Source: Rubrimonas sp036770645 (GTDB taxonomy: Bacteria > Pseudomonadota > Alphaproteobacteria > Rhodobacterales > Rhodobacteraceae). Taken from it: DNA of 55,462 nucleotides. Made by a program: the position numbers and the translations under genes. The first letter of the stretch is position 1; each line of letters begins with the position of its first letter. The notes beneath the pieces were generated by a model. That model saw only the letters and a list, made by a program, of their open reading frames with translations. It was not told where the DNA came from and did no database searches. Shown here piece after piece: positions 29,112-37,118 of this stretch. Location of the stretch: positions 1 through 55,462 of the forward strand of contig DAIPIU010000010.1 in assembly GCA_036770645.1 (NCBI GenBank), read 5' to 3'.

Positions 29112-29127
29112 TTAACCTGTCGTTGAG
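29112..29127 (+). promoter_or_regulatory. CtrA-like binding site in the che leader
   Basis: TTAAC-CTGTCG-TTGAG resembles the alphaproteobacterial CtrA site (TTAA, seven bases, TTAA) with one mismatch in the eight core bases. CtrA controls motility and chemotaxis genes in Rhodobacterales. It is 70 bases upstream of the first MCP start and directly abuts the inverted repeat at 29127. Confidence 0.4.
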
Positions 29128-29155
29128 GCGCCGGGTCTCACATGAACCCGGCGCC
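29127..29155. promoter_or_regulatory. Perfect inverted repeat in the che leader
   Basis: GGCGCCGGGT (29127-29136) and ACCCGGCGCC (29146-29155) are exact reverse complements with a 9-base loop, ending 41 bases before the MCP start. No T-run follows. It could be an operator or an RNA hairpin that affects expression of the operon. Confidence 0.5.
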
Positions 29156-29196
29156 GGATCGCGGCGCGACCCGACGGGACCGACCCGAGGCGCCCC

Positions 29197-30885
29197 ATGA
29201 CAAAAGCACTCGCCGCAAACGCTGCCCCCCCCTCTTCGGACATCGCGCAGTCCATGCGCGAGACCCTGAGGGGCGGCGGCGGCGCAGCGGCCGCGCTCGC
29301 CTTCGGTGCGGTCTCGGCCCTCGCCCTCGGGGCCGGGCCGTGGATCGGCGGCGGCCTCGCGGTCGCGACGGCCGCGGCCGCGGCCGCGACGGGTTGGCGG
29401 CTGTGGCGCGGCACGACCGCGATCACGGGGCTGCTGGTCCGCGCCCGGTCCTTCGAGATCAAGGCCAAGGCGCTCGACAAGCTCAGCGCCAATTCGATGA
29501 TCGCGGACCCGGACTTCAACATCACCTACGTGCTGCCGGCGCTGGAGGAAAGCCCCGGCCGCTCCGCCGCCTACTGGGCGGCGCAGCCCAAGCCGGTGGA
29601 CGCGCGCAAGCTCGTCGGCCTGAACATCGACGTGTTCCACAAGAACCCGGGGCGCATCCGCGACATGCTGGCCAAGCTGACGGACAGCTGGGGAACCTCG
29701 ATCACCTTCGACAACCGCAGCTTCTCGTTGCGGGCCACGCCGCTGTTCGACGCGACGGGCGCGCGCGAGGGGTATGTCGTGGAATGGGTGGAGAAAACCG
29801 AGGCGCTCGCCTCGGCGGGCGAGCTGGCCTCGGTCATCGAGGCGGCCTCGCAGGGCGATTTCACCAGGCCCATCGACCTGGCGCGAATCACGCCCGAGAG
29901 CCGCGATGTGGCCAAGGCGGTCAACGCGATCTGCTCGATCATGGGCGAATACCTCGACCATGTGGACAGCGTGCTGGGCGCCATGGCGCGGGGCGACCTC
30001 ACGCACCGCATGGATCTGCGCTTCCGCGGCAAGCTCAACGACCTCGCGCAATCGGTGAACGGCACCATCGACACGCTGTCCGACCTCGTGGGCCGCATCA
30101 AGGAGACCGGGATCGCCCTGCGCCGGTCGACCGCCCAGATCGCGGAAGGCTCGACCAACCTCTCGAGCCGCGCCGAAAGCCAGGCCGCGAGCCTCGAGCA
30201 GACCGCGGCGACGATGGAGCAGATGGCTTCGACGGTGCGGTCGAACGCCGACAACGCCGACCGTTCGAACACGCTGGCCGGCGACGCGTCGACGCGCGCG
30301 GCAGAGGGGCGCGCGGTCGTGACCAGCGCGGTCGAGGCGATGGACCTGATCGAATCGAGCGCGGGCAAGATCGCCGAGATCACCACGCTGATCGACAGCA
30401 TCGCCTTCCAGACCAACCTGCTGGCGCTGAACGCCAGCGTCGAGGCGGCGCGCGCGGGCGATGCGGGCAAGGGCTTCGCCGTCGTCGCCTCGGAGGTGCG
30501 GCTTCTGGCCCAGCGTTCGGCCGAGGCCGCAAGGGACATCAAGGCGCTGATCGCCGACAGCTCGGGCCATGTGAGCAAGGGCGTCGAGCTGGTGCAGCGC
30601 ACCGGCTCGGCGCTGGACGGCATCACCAGCTCGATCGTCGACCTTGCCGCCAAGGTGGGCGAGATCAGCGCCGCCACGCGCGAGCAATCCTCGGGGGTCG
30701 AGGAGATCTCGGCGGCGATCATGCGGATGGACGAGCTGACCCAGCAGAACGCGGGCCTTGCCGAGCAGAGCGCGGCGGCGGCGCGGGCGCTGGAGGGCCA
30801 TTCGGGCAAGCTCGCCGACCTTGTGGACGTGTTCAGGGTCGACGCCCGCGCGGCGGACGCGCCGCGCGTCCTGGCGGCCGAGTGA
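29197..30885 (+). CDS. Methyl-accepting chemotaxis protein with PAS domain
   Basis: The 562-residue receptor has two hydrophobic stretches at about residues 27-70 with almost no loop between them, so no periplasmic sensor. A cytoplasmic PAS-like domain follows (SMIADPDFNITYV, then GLNIDVFHKNP and YVVEWVEKT), then HAMP-like repeats and the signalling hairpin whose tip is FQTNLLALNASVEAARAG. It probably senses an internal or redox-type signal, like the IcpA/Aer-type receptors. It opens the chemotaxis operon, placed where icpA is in S. meliloti. It has no CheR-binding pentapeptide. The ATG follows GAGG at eight bases. Confidence 0.92.
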   Translation: MTKALAANAAPPSSDIAQSMRETLRGGGGAAAALAFGAVSALALGAGPWIGGGLAVATAAAAAATGWRLWRGTTAITGLLVRARSFEIKAKALDKLSANSMIADPDFNITYVLPALEESPGRSAAYWAAQPKPVDARKLVGLNIDVFHKNPGRIRDMLAKLTDSWGTSITFDNRSFSLRATPLFDATGAREGYVVEWVEKTEALASAGELASVIEAASQGDFTRPIDLARITPESRDVAKAVNAICSIMGEYLDHVDSVLGAMARGDLTHRMDLRFRGKLNDLAQSVNGTIDTLSDLVGRIKETGIALRRSTAQIAEGSTNLSSRAESQAASLEQTAATMEQMASTVRSNADNADRSNTLAGDASTRAAEGRAVVTSAVEAMDLIESSAGKIAEITTLIDSIAFQTNLLALNASVEAARAGDAGKGFAVVASEVRLLAQRSAEAARDIKALIADSSGHVSKGVELVQRTGSALDGITSSIVDLAAKVGEISAATREQSSGVEEISAAIMRMDELTQQNAGLAEQSAAAARALEGHSGKLADLVDVFRVDARAADAPRVLAAE

Positions 30886-30917
30886 CGGGGCGGGACGCGG
30901 AGATGGGCGGCGATGAC

Positions 30918-32846
30918 ATGACCGATGCGACGGAGCGGCGCGGGCCGGCGCTTCAGGCGGGCGCGGGCCTGCTGGCGGGCGGGATCGCCGGCGTCGGCGG
31001 CGCGGCGCTGGGCCTCGGCGCGGCCGCAAGCGGCGGGCTTGGCGCGGCGGCGGCCGTGCTGGCCTGCTGGGCGCTGGCGGCCCGCGCAGCCGGAAGCGGG
31101 ACCCGGAAAAGCGCCGCGCTGTGCGCCGCGATGGAGCGGCTGGCGGCCGGCGACACGCGCGGCGAGATCCCCACGGCCGCCGAGATAGGCCCGTGCGCCC
31201 AGCCGCTTGCGGTGCTGCGCGCCGCAGCGGTCGAGGCGGCGGAGCAGCGGCGCGACGCCGAGCAGGGGGCCGGCGCGGCCGCGGCCGAGCGGCGCGCGGC
31301 GCAGGCCGAACAGGCCGCCTCGGCAGCGGCACAGGCGGGGGCCATCGCCAAGCTCGCCGCGGCGCTGGAGCGGCTGGCGGCGGGCGACCTGACGGGCCGG
31401 GTGGCGGCTGACGTGCCCGAAGCCTATCGCAGCCTGCGCGACGACCTGAACGCGACGGCCGAGGCGCTGCAGGGCGCGCTGGGCCAGATCGCGGCGAACG
31501 CCGAGACCGTGCGCGCAGCGGCCGGCGAGATCGCCCGGGCCACGGACGACCTGTCGCGGCGCACCGAGAGCCAGGCCGCGAGCCTGGAGCAGACGGCCGC
31601 GGCCATCGAGGAGATCACCGCGACCACCCACAACACCGCCGAAAGCGCGCGCCAGGCGCGCGAGACCGTCGCCCGCGCCAAGGCCGATGCCGAGCAGGGC
31701 GGGGACGTGGTGCGCCAGGCCATCACCGCCATGGGGAACATCGAGACCAGTTCCGAAAAGATCGGGCAGATCATCGGCTTGATCGATGAAATCTCGTTCC
31801 AGACCAACCTTCTGGCCCTGAACGCCGGGGTCGAGGCCGCCCGGGCCGGCGAGGCGGGGCGGGGCTTCGCGGTGGTGGCGTCGGAGGTGCGGGCGCTGGC
31901 CCAGCGCTCGGCCGATGCCGCGCGCGAGATCAAGGCCCTCATCATGACCTCGAAGCGCGAGGTCGGGAAGGGCGTCGAGCTTGTCGGCGGCACCGGCTCC
32001 GCGCTCGAGCGCATCATCGGCGGCGTGGGCGAGATCAACGGCGCGGTGTCGGCCATCGCGACCGCCGCCGCCGAACAATCGAGCGGGCTGCAGGAGGTGA
32101 ACGGCGCCGTCGGCCAGATGGACCAGATCACCCAGCAGAACGCGGCGATGGTCGAGAAGCTGTCGCTGTCGGTGCGGGCGCTGTCGCAGCAGACCGACGA
32201 GTTCGCACGGCTCGCCGGGCGCTTCGAGACCGGGCGCCGGCCGATGGCGGCGGCAGCTCATGGAACGGGCCATGGAGCGGATTGCGGGACGCCCGCGCCC
32301 CCGCGCGCCGCGCCGCCGGCCCGGACCTCCGCGCCGCGATCCGCCGCGGCCGCGACGCCGTCGCATGGCGCGCAGGGGCATGGGACGCAGGGGCATGGCG
32401 CGCAGGCGAAGGCCGCGCATCGCCCCGGCACCCATGCGCCCGCGACGAAGCCGCATGCCGTGACCGCCCATCCGCCCGCCGCGCACCCCGCCGCCGCATC
32501 GGCGCAGGCGGGGCCGGCGGCGACGCCGGCGCGTGCCGGACACGCGGCGACCCCGATCCGCGCCGGGCATGCGCCGCAGGCGGCGGCGCATCCCGCCGTC
32601 GCGCCGGCGGCGAAGGCGCATCCGCGCGCCGCGCCGGCGGCGCCGGGGCTGCCGGGGGCCAAGCCGCACGAGGCGAAGCCGCACGCCGCGAAGGCCGCGC
32701 CGCATGAACCTGCCCCGCAGAAGGCCGCCCCGCCCGCGGCGGCCGCGGCGCCCCCGTCGGCGCCGCCGCGCAAGGCCCGAGCGGCTGCCGGCGGACGGGC
32801 GGCCGCGGCCGCGCAGCTGGACTCCGGCGGCTGGGAGGAATTCTGA
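30918..32846 (+). CDS. Methyl-accepting chemotaxis protein with tethered tail
   Basis: The 642-residue receptor has a hydrophobic hairpin at about residues 15-55, no periplasmic domain, a HAMP-like region and a signalling tip FQTNLLALNAGVEAARAG. After the methylation helices comes a tail of about 195 residues very rich in Ala, Pro and His (units like GHGAQGHGTQ and KPHEAKPHA), ending in G-W-E-E-F. That pentapeptide resembles the NWETF-type dock for CheR and CheB, which would place the adaptation enzymes on a long flexible tether. I prefer the ATG at 30918; an ATG at 30903 is in frame but its AGGAG-like site is too close. It is 32 bases after the first MCP. Confidence 0.88.
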   Translation: MTDATERRGPALQAGAGLLAGGIAGVGGAALGLGAAASGGLGAAAAVLACWALAARAAGSGTRKSAALCAAMERLAAGDTRGEIPTAAEIGPCAQPLAVLRAAAVEAAEQRRDAEQGAGAAAAERRAAQAEQAASAAAQAGAIAKLAAALERLAAGDLTGRVAADVPEAYRSLRDDLNATAEALQGALGQIAANAETVRAAAGEIARATDDLSRRTESQAASLEQTAAAIEEITATTHNTAESARQARETVARAKADAEQGGDVVRQAITAMGNIETSSEKIGQIIGLIDEISFQTNLLALNAGVEAARAGEAGRGFAVVASEVRALAQRSADAAREIKALIMTSKREVGKGVELVGGTGSALERIIGGVGEINGAVSAIATAAAEQSSGLQEVNGAVGQMDQITQQNAAMVEKLSLSVRALSQQTDEFARLAGRFETGRRPMAAAAHGTGHGADCGTPAPPRAAPPARTSAPRSAAAATPSHGAQGHGTQGHGAQAKAAHRPGTHAPATKPHAVTAHPPAAHPAAASAQAGPAATPARAGHAATPIRAGHAPQAAAHPAVAPAAKAHPRAAPAAPGLPGAKPHEAKPHAAKAAPHEPAPQKAAPPAAAAAPPSAPPRKARAAAGGRAAAAAQLDSGGWEEF

Positions 32847-32847
32847 G

Positions 32848-33138
32848 ATGGCCACGACCGACGCCCGTTATGCGCTGCCCGCGAGCCTGTCCTCGGCCGC
32901 CGCCGCCGGGCTGCGCGACAGCCTGCTGTCGCTGCGCGGCGCGCCGCTGACGCTGGAGGCGGAAGGCGTGCGCAAGCTCGGGGCGCAATGCGCCCAGGTG
33001 CTTCTGGCCGCCGCGCTGACCTGGAGGGCCGACGGCCAGCCCCTGCGGGTGGCCGACCCATCCGCCGAATTCGCCGAATCGCTGCGCCTGCTCGGCCTGT
33101 CGATCGCCTCCGTCACCACCGGGGAATGCCTTCAATGA
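32848..33138 (+). CDS. cheS: STAS-like small chemotaxis protein (CheS position)
   Basis: The 96-residue protein has a STAS-like layout (LPASLSSAAAAGLRDSL, LTLEAEGVRKLGAQCAQVL, FAESLRLLGL). In S. meliloti the same slot in the che operon holds CheS, a 97-residue protein that binds CheA and speeds loss of phosphate from CheY1. Length and position match, but I judge this by synteny, not alignment. The ATG follows GGAGGAATT. Its stop overlaps the cheY1 start (ATGA). It could alternatively be an anti-sigma-antagonist-type STAS protein. Confidence 0.7.
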   Translation: MATTDARYALPASLSSAAAAGLRDSLLSLRGAPLTLEAEGVRKLGAQCAQVLLAAALTWRADGQPLRVADPSAEFAESLRLLGLSIASVTTGECLQ

Positions 33139-33500
33139 CCCAGACCGTGCTGACCGTGGACGACAGCAGGACCATGCGGCGCATGCTGAAGATGACGCTG
33201 GAGGCGGGCGGCTATCGCGTCATCCAGGCCGAGGACGGGCTGGACGGGCTCAAGGTGCTCGAGGGCGAGATGCCGGACGTGATCGTGACGGACATCAACA
33301 TGCCGAACATGGACGGGTTCGGCTTCATCGACGCGGTGCGGGCGCAGGGCCGGTTCACGGGGGTCCCGATCCTGGTCCTGACCACGGAAAGCGACCGCGC
33401 GCTGAAGGATCGCGCCCGCGCCGCCGGCGCGACGGGCTGGATCACGAAACCGTTCGAGCAGACGCGCCTCGTCGACGTCGTGCGCCGCGTCGCCGTGTAG
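33135..33500 (+). CDS. cheY1: Chemotaxis response regulator CheY1
   Basis: The 121-residue single-domain receiver has the complete phosphorylation set: Asp9-Asp10, the phospho-acceptor Asp53 (VTDINMP), Thr83/84 and Lys105 (KPF). By position next to cheS and cheA it corresponds to S. meliloti CheY1, which drains phosphate from CheA rather than driving the motor. Which of the two CheYs binds the motor cannot be seen from sequence alone. Confidence 0.93.
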   Translation: MTQTVLTVDDSRTMRRMLKMTLEAGGYRVIQAEDGLDGLKVLEGEMPDVIVTDINMPNMDGFGFIDAVRAQGRFTGVPILVLTTESDRALKDRARAAGATGWITKPFEQTRLVDVVRRVAV

Positions 33501-33511
33501 GGGGGAAGGCC

Positions 33512-35743
33512 ATGTCGAGCGACGCGCTGGCGGAACTGCGGCAGACCTTCTTCGAGGAATGCGAGGAGCAGCTCGCCGAGCTGGAATCCGGCCTGCTGCA
33601 GATGCAGGCGGGCGAGGCGGACAAGGAGATGGTGAACGCCGTCTTCCGCGCCGTGCATTCGATGAAGGGCGGCGCGGGGGCCTTCGAGCTGACGACGCTC
33701 GTGACCTTCGCCCACATCTTCGAGACGGCGCTGGACGAAGTGCGCGCCGACAAGCTGGAGGCCACGCCCGAGCTGATCAAGGCGATGCTGCGCGGGGCCG
33801 ATGTGCTGACCGACCTCGTGGCCGCGGCCCGCGCCGGCGAGGAGGCCGACGAGGCGCAATGGAAGGGGCTGGCGGCCGAGATCGGGGCCTTCTGCGGCGG
33901 CGGCAAGGCCGCGGCGCCCGCCGCGCCTGCGCCCGCCGCGCCCGCGCCCGCACCGGCGCCCGCGCCGCCGGCGGCCGAGGCCGGCGGCTTCGCGCCGCTG
34001 CCGCTGGCCATCGCCGGCTTCGAACCCCTGCCGCTCGACCCGCCCGCGGCGCCCGACGCGGGGAGCTTCGTGCCGGCGCCGCTCGATCTCGGCGATCTGG
34101 CCGGGCCATCGGCGACGCGGCGCTGCACGGTGATGTTCCGCCCCCATGCCGAGCTTTACGCCAAGGCCAACGACGCGGTGGCGCTGCTGCGCGAACTGGA
34201 ACGCTTCGGGCGGCTGCATGTCGACTGCGACCTGTCCGAACTGCCGCCGCTCGAGGCGCTGCAGCCGATGTCGGCCTGCCTGTCTTGGACGGTGACCGTC
34301 GAGACCGAGCACCAGGCCGACGAACTGCGCGAGGTGTTCGAGTTCTGCGAGGAGGACTGCGACCTGATGATCCGCGAGGCCGCCGCGCCCCCGGTCGAGG
34401 CGGCGACCCCGGCACCGGCCCCGGCCGCCGCGGCGGCGGTGGCGGCGGCCCCCGAGGCCGGCGAGCCCCCGCCCCCGCCCCGCGCGCCCGAACCGCGGGG
34501 CGAGGAGGCCATGGCGAAGGCCGCGGCCCCGGCCAGCGCCACCATCCGCGTCGACCTCGACCGCGTCGACCGCCTGATCAACCTGGTGGGCGAGCTGGTG
34601 ATCAACCAGGCGATGCTGAGCCAGGCGGTGTTCGAGACCGAGGCCGCCAAGGGCGCCAACATCGCCAGCGGCCTCGACGAACTGGACCAGCTGACGCGCG
34701 AGATCCAGGAAAGCGTGATGGCGATCCGCGCCCAGCCGCTGAAGCCGCTGTTCCAGCGGATGAGCCGCATCGTGCGAGAGGTCGCCGACATCACCGGCAA
34801 GCAGGTGCGGCTGGTGACCGAAGGCGAATGGACCGAGGTCGACAAGACCGTGGTCGAGCGCCTGGCCGACCCGCTGACCCACATGATCCGCAACGCCATC
34901 GATCATGGCGTAGAGCGGCCGGACGTGCGCGAGAAGGCGGGGAAGAGCCCGGTCGGCACGGTGAAGCTGTCGGCCGCGCACCGGTCGGGCCGCGTGGTGA
35001 TCGAGGTGTCCGACGACGGCGCCGGCGTGAACCGCGAGAAGGTCCGCTCGATCGCCGTGAACAAGGGCCTGATCCCGGCCGACACGCAGCTGACCGACGC
35101 CGAATTGGACAACCTGCTGTTCCTTCCGGGTTTTTCAACCGTGGACAAGGTGTCCAACATCTCGGGCCGCGGCGTCGGGATGGATGTGGTGAAGCGGTCG
35201 ATCCACGCCCTGTCGGGGCGGATCTTCCTGCGCAGCAAGCCGGGCCAGGGCTCGTCCTTCACGCTGTCGCTGCCGCTGACGCTGGCCGTGCTCGACGGCA
35301 TGGTGGTCACGGTCGCCGGCCAGACGCTGGTCGCGCCGCTGAGCGCCATCGTCGAGACCATGAGCCTCGATGCCGACCGCGTGCGGCCCTTCGGCGAATC
35401 GGCGTCCGTGATCCGCGACCGCGACGGTTTCGTGCCGATCATCGACACCGCCGCCGAACTGGGCTTCCGCAGCCCGCGGGTGACGGCGGGCGGCGACGTC
35501 GGCGTGGCGCTGCTGGTCGAGAGCGAGGGCGGCGGGCGCAGCGCGCTGATGGTCGACGCCATCCAGGACCAGCGGCAGGTGGTGATCAAGAGCCTCGAGA
35601 CCAATTACGGCCGGGTGCCCGGCGTCGCCGCCGCCACGATCCTGGGCGACGGTCGCGTGGCCCTGATCCTGGACGTCGACAACCTTGTGGCCTGCGCCCG
35701 CGGGGCGGAGGCGGTGGACAGCCTGTTGACCGCGGCGGAGTGA
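33512..35743 (+). CDS. cheA: Chemotaxis histidine kinase CheA
   Basis: The 743-residue kinase has the HPt domain with His49 in AVHSMKGGAGAF, a Pro/Ala linker, a P2-like CheY-binding region (about residues 205-290), a second Pro/Ala linker, the dimerisation helices, the ATP-binding core (HMIRNAIDHG, VSDDGAGVN, GRGVGMDVV) and the CheW-like regulatory domain. It is therefore complete and should phosphorylate CheY1 and CheY2 in response to the receptors. GGGGGAAGG precedes the ATG, 11 bases after cheY1. Confidence 0.96.
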   Translation: MSSDALAELRQTFFEECEEQLAELESGLLQMQAGEADKEMVNAVFRAVHSMKGGAGAFELTTLVTFAHIFETALDEVRADKLEATPELIKAMLRGADVLTDLVAAARAGEEADEAQWKGLAAEIGAFCGGGKAAAPAAPAPAAPAPAPAPAPPAAEAGGFAPLPLAIAGFEPLPLDPPAAPDAGSFVPAPLDLGDLAGPSATRRCTVMFRPHAELYAKANDAVALLRELERFGRLHVDCDLSELPPLEALQPMSACLSWTVTVETEHQADELREVFEFCEEDCDLMIREAAAPPVEAATPAPAPAAAAAVAAAPEAGEPPPPPRAPEPRGEEAMAKAAAPASATIRVDLDRVDRLINLVGELVINQAMLSQAVFETEAAKGANIASGLDELDQLTREIQESVMAIRAQPLKPLFQRMSRIVREVADITGKQVRLVTEGEWTEVDKTVVERLADPLTHMIRNAIDHGVERPDVREKAGKSPVGTVKLSAAHRSGRVVIEVSDDGAGVNREKVRSIAVNKGLIPADTQLTDAELDNLLFLPGFSTVDKVSNISGRGVGMDVVKRSIHALSGRIFLRSKPGQGSSFTLSLPLTLAVLDGMVVTVAGQTLVAPLSAIVETMSLDADRVRPFGESASVIRDRDGFVPIIDTAAELGFRSPRVTAGGDVGVALLVESEGGGRSALMVDAIQDQRQVVIKSLETNYGRVPGVAAATILGDGRVALILDVDNLVACARGAEAVDSLLTAAE

Positions 35744-35748
35744 ACACG

Positions 35749-36216
35749 ATGAACGAGACCAAGGACGTTGCAGGCGGCGAGGCCGTGGAACTGGTGGCCT
35801 TCCGCATCGGCGAGCAGGAATACTGCGTCGACATCATGGCGGTGCGCGAGATCCGGGGCTGGACTCCGGCGACCACGCTGCCCCATGCGCCGGACTTCGT
35901 GCAGGGGGTCATCAACCTGCGCGGCACGGTGCTGCCGATCGTCGATCTGGCGGCGCGGCTGGGGCTGGGCCGGGCCGAGCCCACGGCGCGCCATGTCACC
36001 ATCGTGGTGCAGATCGCCGACCAGATCATCGGCCTGCTGGTCGATGCGGTGTCCGACATCCTGACGGTGGCCGCGGCCGAGATCCGCCCGACGCCCGACG
36101 TGGCCTCGGGCGCGACGCGGCAGTTCGTGAAGGGCGTGTTCGCGCTGGACAACCGCATGATCAGCCTGATCGAGCTGGACGAGGTGCTGCCCCACGGCCT
36201 GCGCGACGCCGCATGA
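35749..36216 (+). CDS. cheW: Chemotaxis coupling protein CheW
   Basis: The 155-residue protein is a plain CheW domain (VAFRIGEQEYCVDIMAVREI, GVINLRGTVLPIVDLAARLG) that links receptors to CheA. The ATG at 35749 has GGAG eight bases upstream; a GTG at 35740 is possible but less well placed. It begins six bases after cheA, and its stop overlaps cheR (ATGA), so translation is coupled. Confidence 0.95.
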   Translation: MNETKDVAGGEAVELVAFRIGEQEYCVDIMAVREIRGWTPATTLPHAPDFVQGVINLRGTVLPIVDLAARLGLGRAEPTARHVTIVVQIADQIIGLLVDAVSDILTVAAAEIRPTPDVASGATRQFVKGVFALDNRMISLIELDEVLPHGLRDAA

Positions 36217-37118
36217 GCGCCCGCCCCGCCCGCGCCGCTGCCCCCGCGGGCCCCGCCGAGACGGCGGAGGCCGCCCGGAGGGCCGCGCCGCGGGAATATC
36301 CGTTCTCGGAACGCGAATTCGACCGGATCGCGGCGATCCTGCGCGCCGAGGCGGGCATCGACATGCCGCGCGCCAAGGAGCCGCTGGTCTATTCGCGCCT
36401 GGCCAAGCGGATCCGGCAGCTGGGGATGGGGTCGTTCAAGGACTACATCGCCCTGCTCGAGGCGCCGGGCGGGCACGAGACCGAGCACATGCTGGTGGCG
36501 CTGACCACCAACGTGACGCGGTTCTTCCGCGAGCCGCATCATTTCGACGACCTGCGCGAGCGGGTGATGCCGCATCTGGCCGAGAAGGCGCGGGCGCGGC
36601 AGAGGGTGCGGATCTGGTCGGCCGGCTGTTCGAGCGGGCAGGAACCCTATTCCATCGCGCTGACGGTGCTGGAGCGCCTGCCCGACGCGCGGTCGCTGGA
36701 CCTGCGCATCCTGGCCACCGACATCAACACCGCGGTGCTGACCGAGGCGGCGGCGGGGGAATACCCGGCCGAGGCCGTGAGCCCCGCGCCCCCCGCCCTG
36801 CGCGCCAAGCATTTCGCCGACATCGGCGGCGGTCGGCTGCGCGCCTCGGACGAGCTGCGCGGGCTGATCGCCTTCCGCCGGCTTAACCTGATGGGCGACT
36901 GGCCGATGAAGCACGGCTTCGACGTCATCTTCTGCCGCAACGTCGCGATCTATTTCGACGAGGAGACCCAGCAGGGTCTGTGGAAGCGCTTCGCCGAGCG
37001 GCTGCTGCCCGGCGGGCGGTTCTACATCGGCCATTCGGAGCGCGTGGCGGGGCCGGCGACCGCCCTGCTGCGCACCGACGGCACCACAAGCTATGTGCGC
37101 ACGGAGGCGCGGGGATGA
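36213..37118 (+). CDS. cheR: Chemotaxis methyltransferase CheR
   Basis: CheR methylates receptor glutamates with SAM. The 301-residue protein has the N-terminal helical domain (about residues 30-85), the VTRFFREPHHF loop, the SAM-binding motif SAGCSSGQEPYSIA, and FDVIFCRNVAIYFD. The extra N-terminal 27 residues are Ala/Pro-rich. The partner tail in the second MCP could be its docking site. It overlaps cheB by four bases (ATGA). Confidence 0.95.
   Translation: MSARPARAAAPAGPAETAEAARRAAPREYPFSEREFDRIAAILRAEAGIDMPRAKEPLVYSRLAKRIRQLGMGSFKDYIALLEAPGGHETEHMLVALTTNVTRFFREPHHFDDLRERVMPHLAEKARARQRVRIWSAGCSSGQEPYSIALTVLERLPDARSLDLRILATDINTAVLTEAAAGEYPAEAVSPAPPALRAKHFADIGGGRLRASDELRGLIAFRRLNLMGDWPMKHGFDVIFCRNVAIYFDEETQQGLWKRFAERLLPGGRFYIGHSERVAGPATALLRTDGTTSYVRTEARG

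Larger units (their letters stand above)
28833..29196. other. Divergent intergenic region with scaffold join
   Basis: The stretch separates metH (minus) from the chemotaxis operon (plus). It contains the 100-N run at 28931-29030 and a duplicated 55-base sequence on both sides of it. Removing the duplicate and the N run leaves about 209 bases. A CtrA-like box and a perfect inverted repeat lie on the chemotaxis side. No gene is supported here. Confidence 0.7.

Noticed and set aside
32282..32707. Arg-rich frame overlapping the MCP tail
   Set aside because: It is the +1 reading of the GC-rich repeat region; the in-frame reading ends in the docking pentapeptide and fits the receptor.
29571..32855. 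Long antisense open frame under both MCP genes
   Set aside because: Mirror of conserved receptor codons; low-complexity product, no ribosome binding site, no known family.
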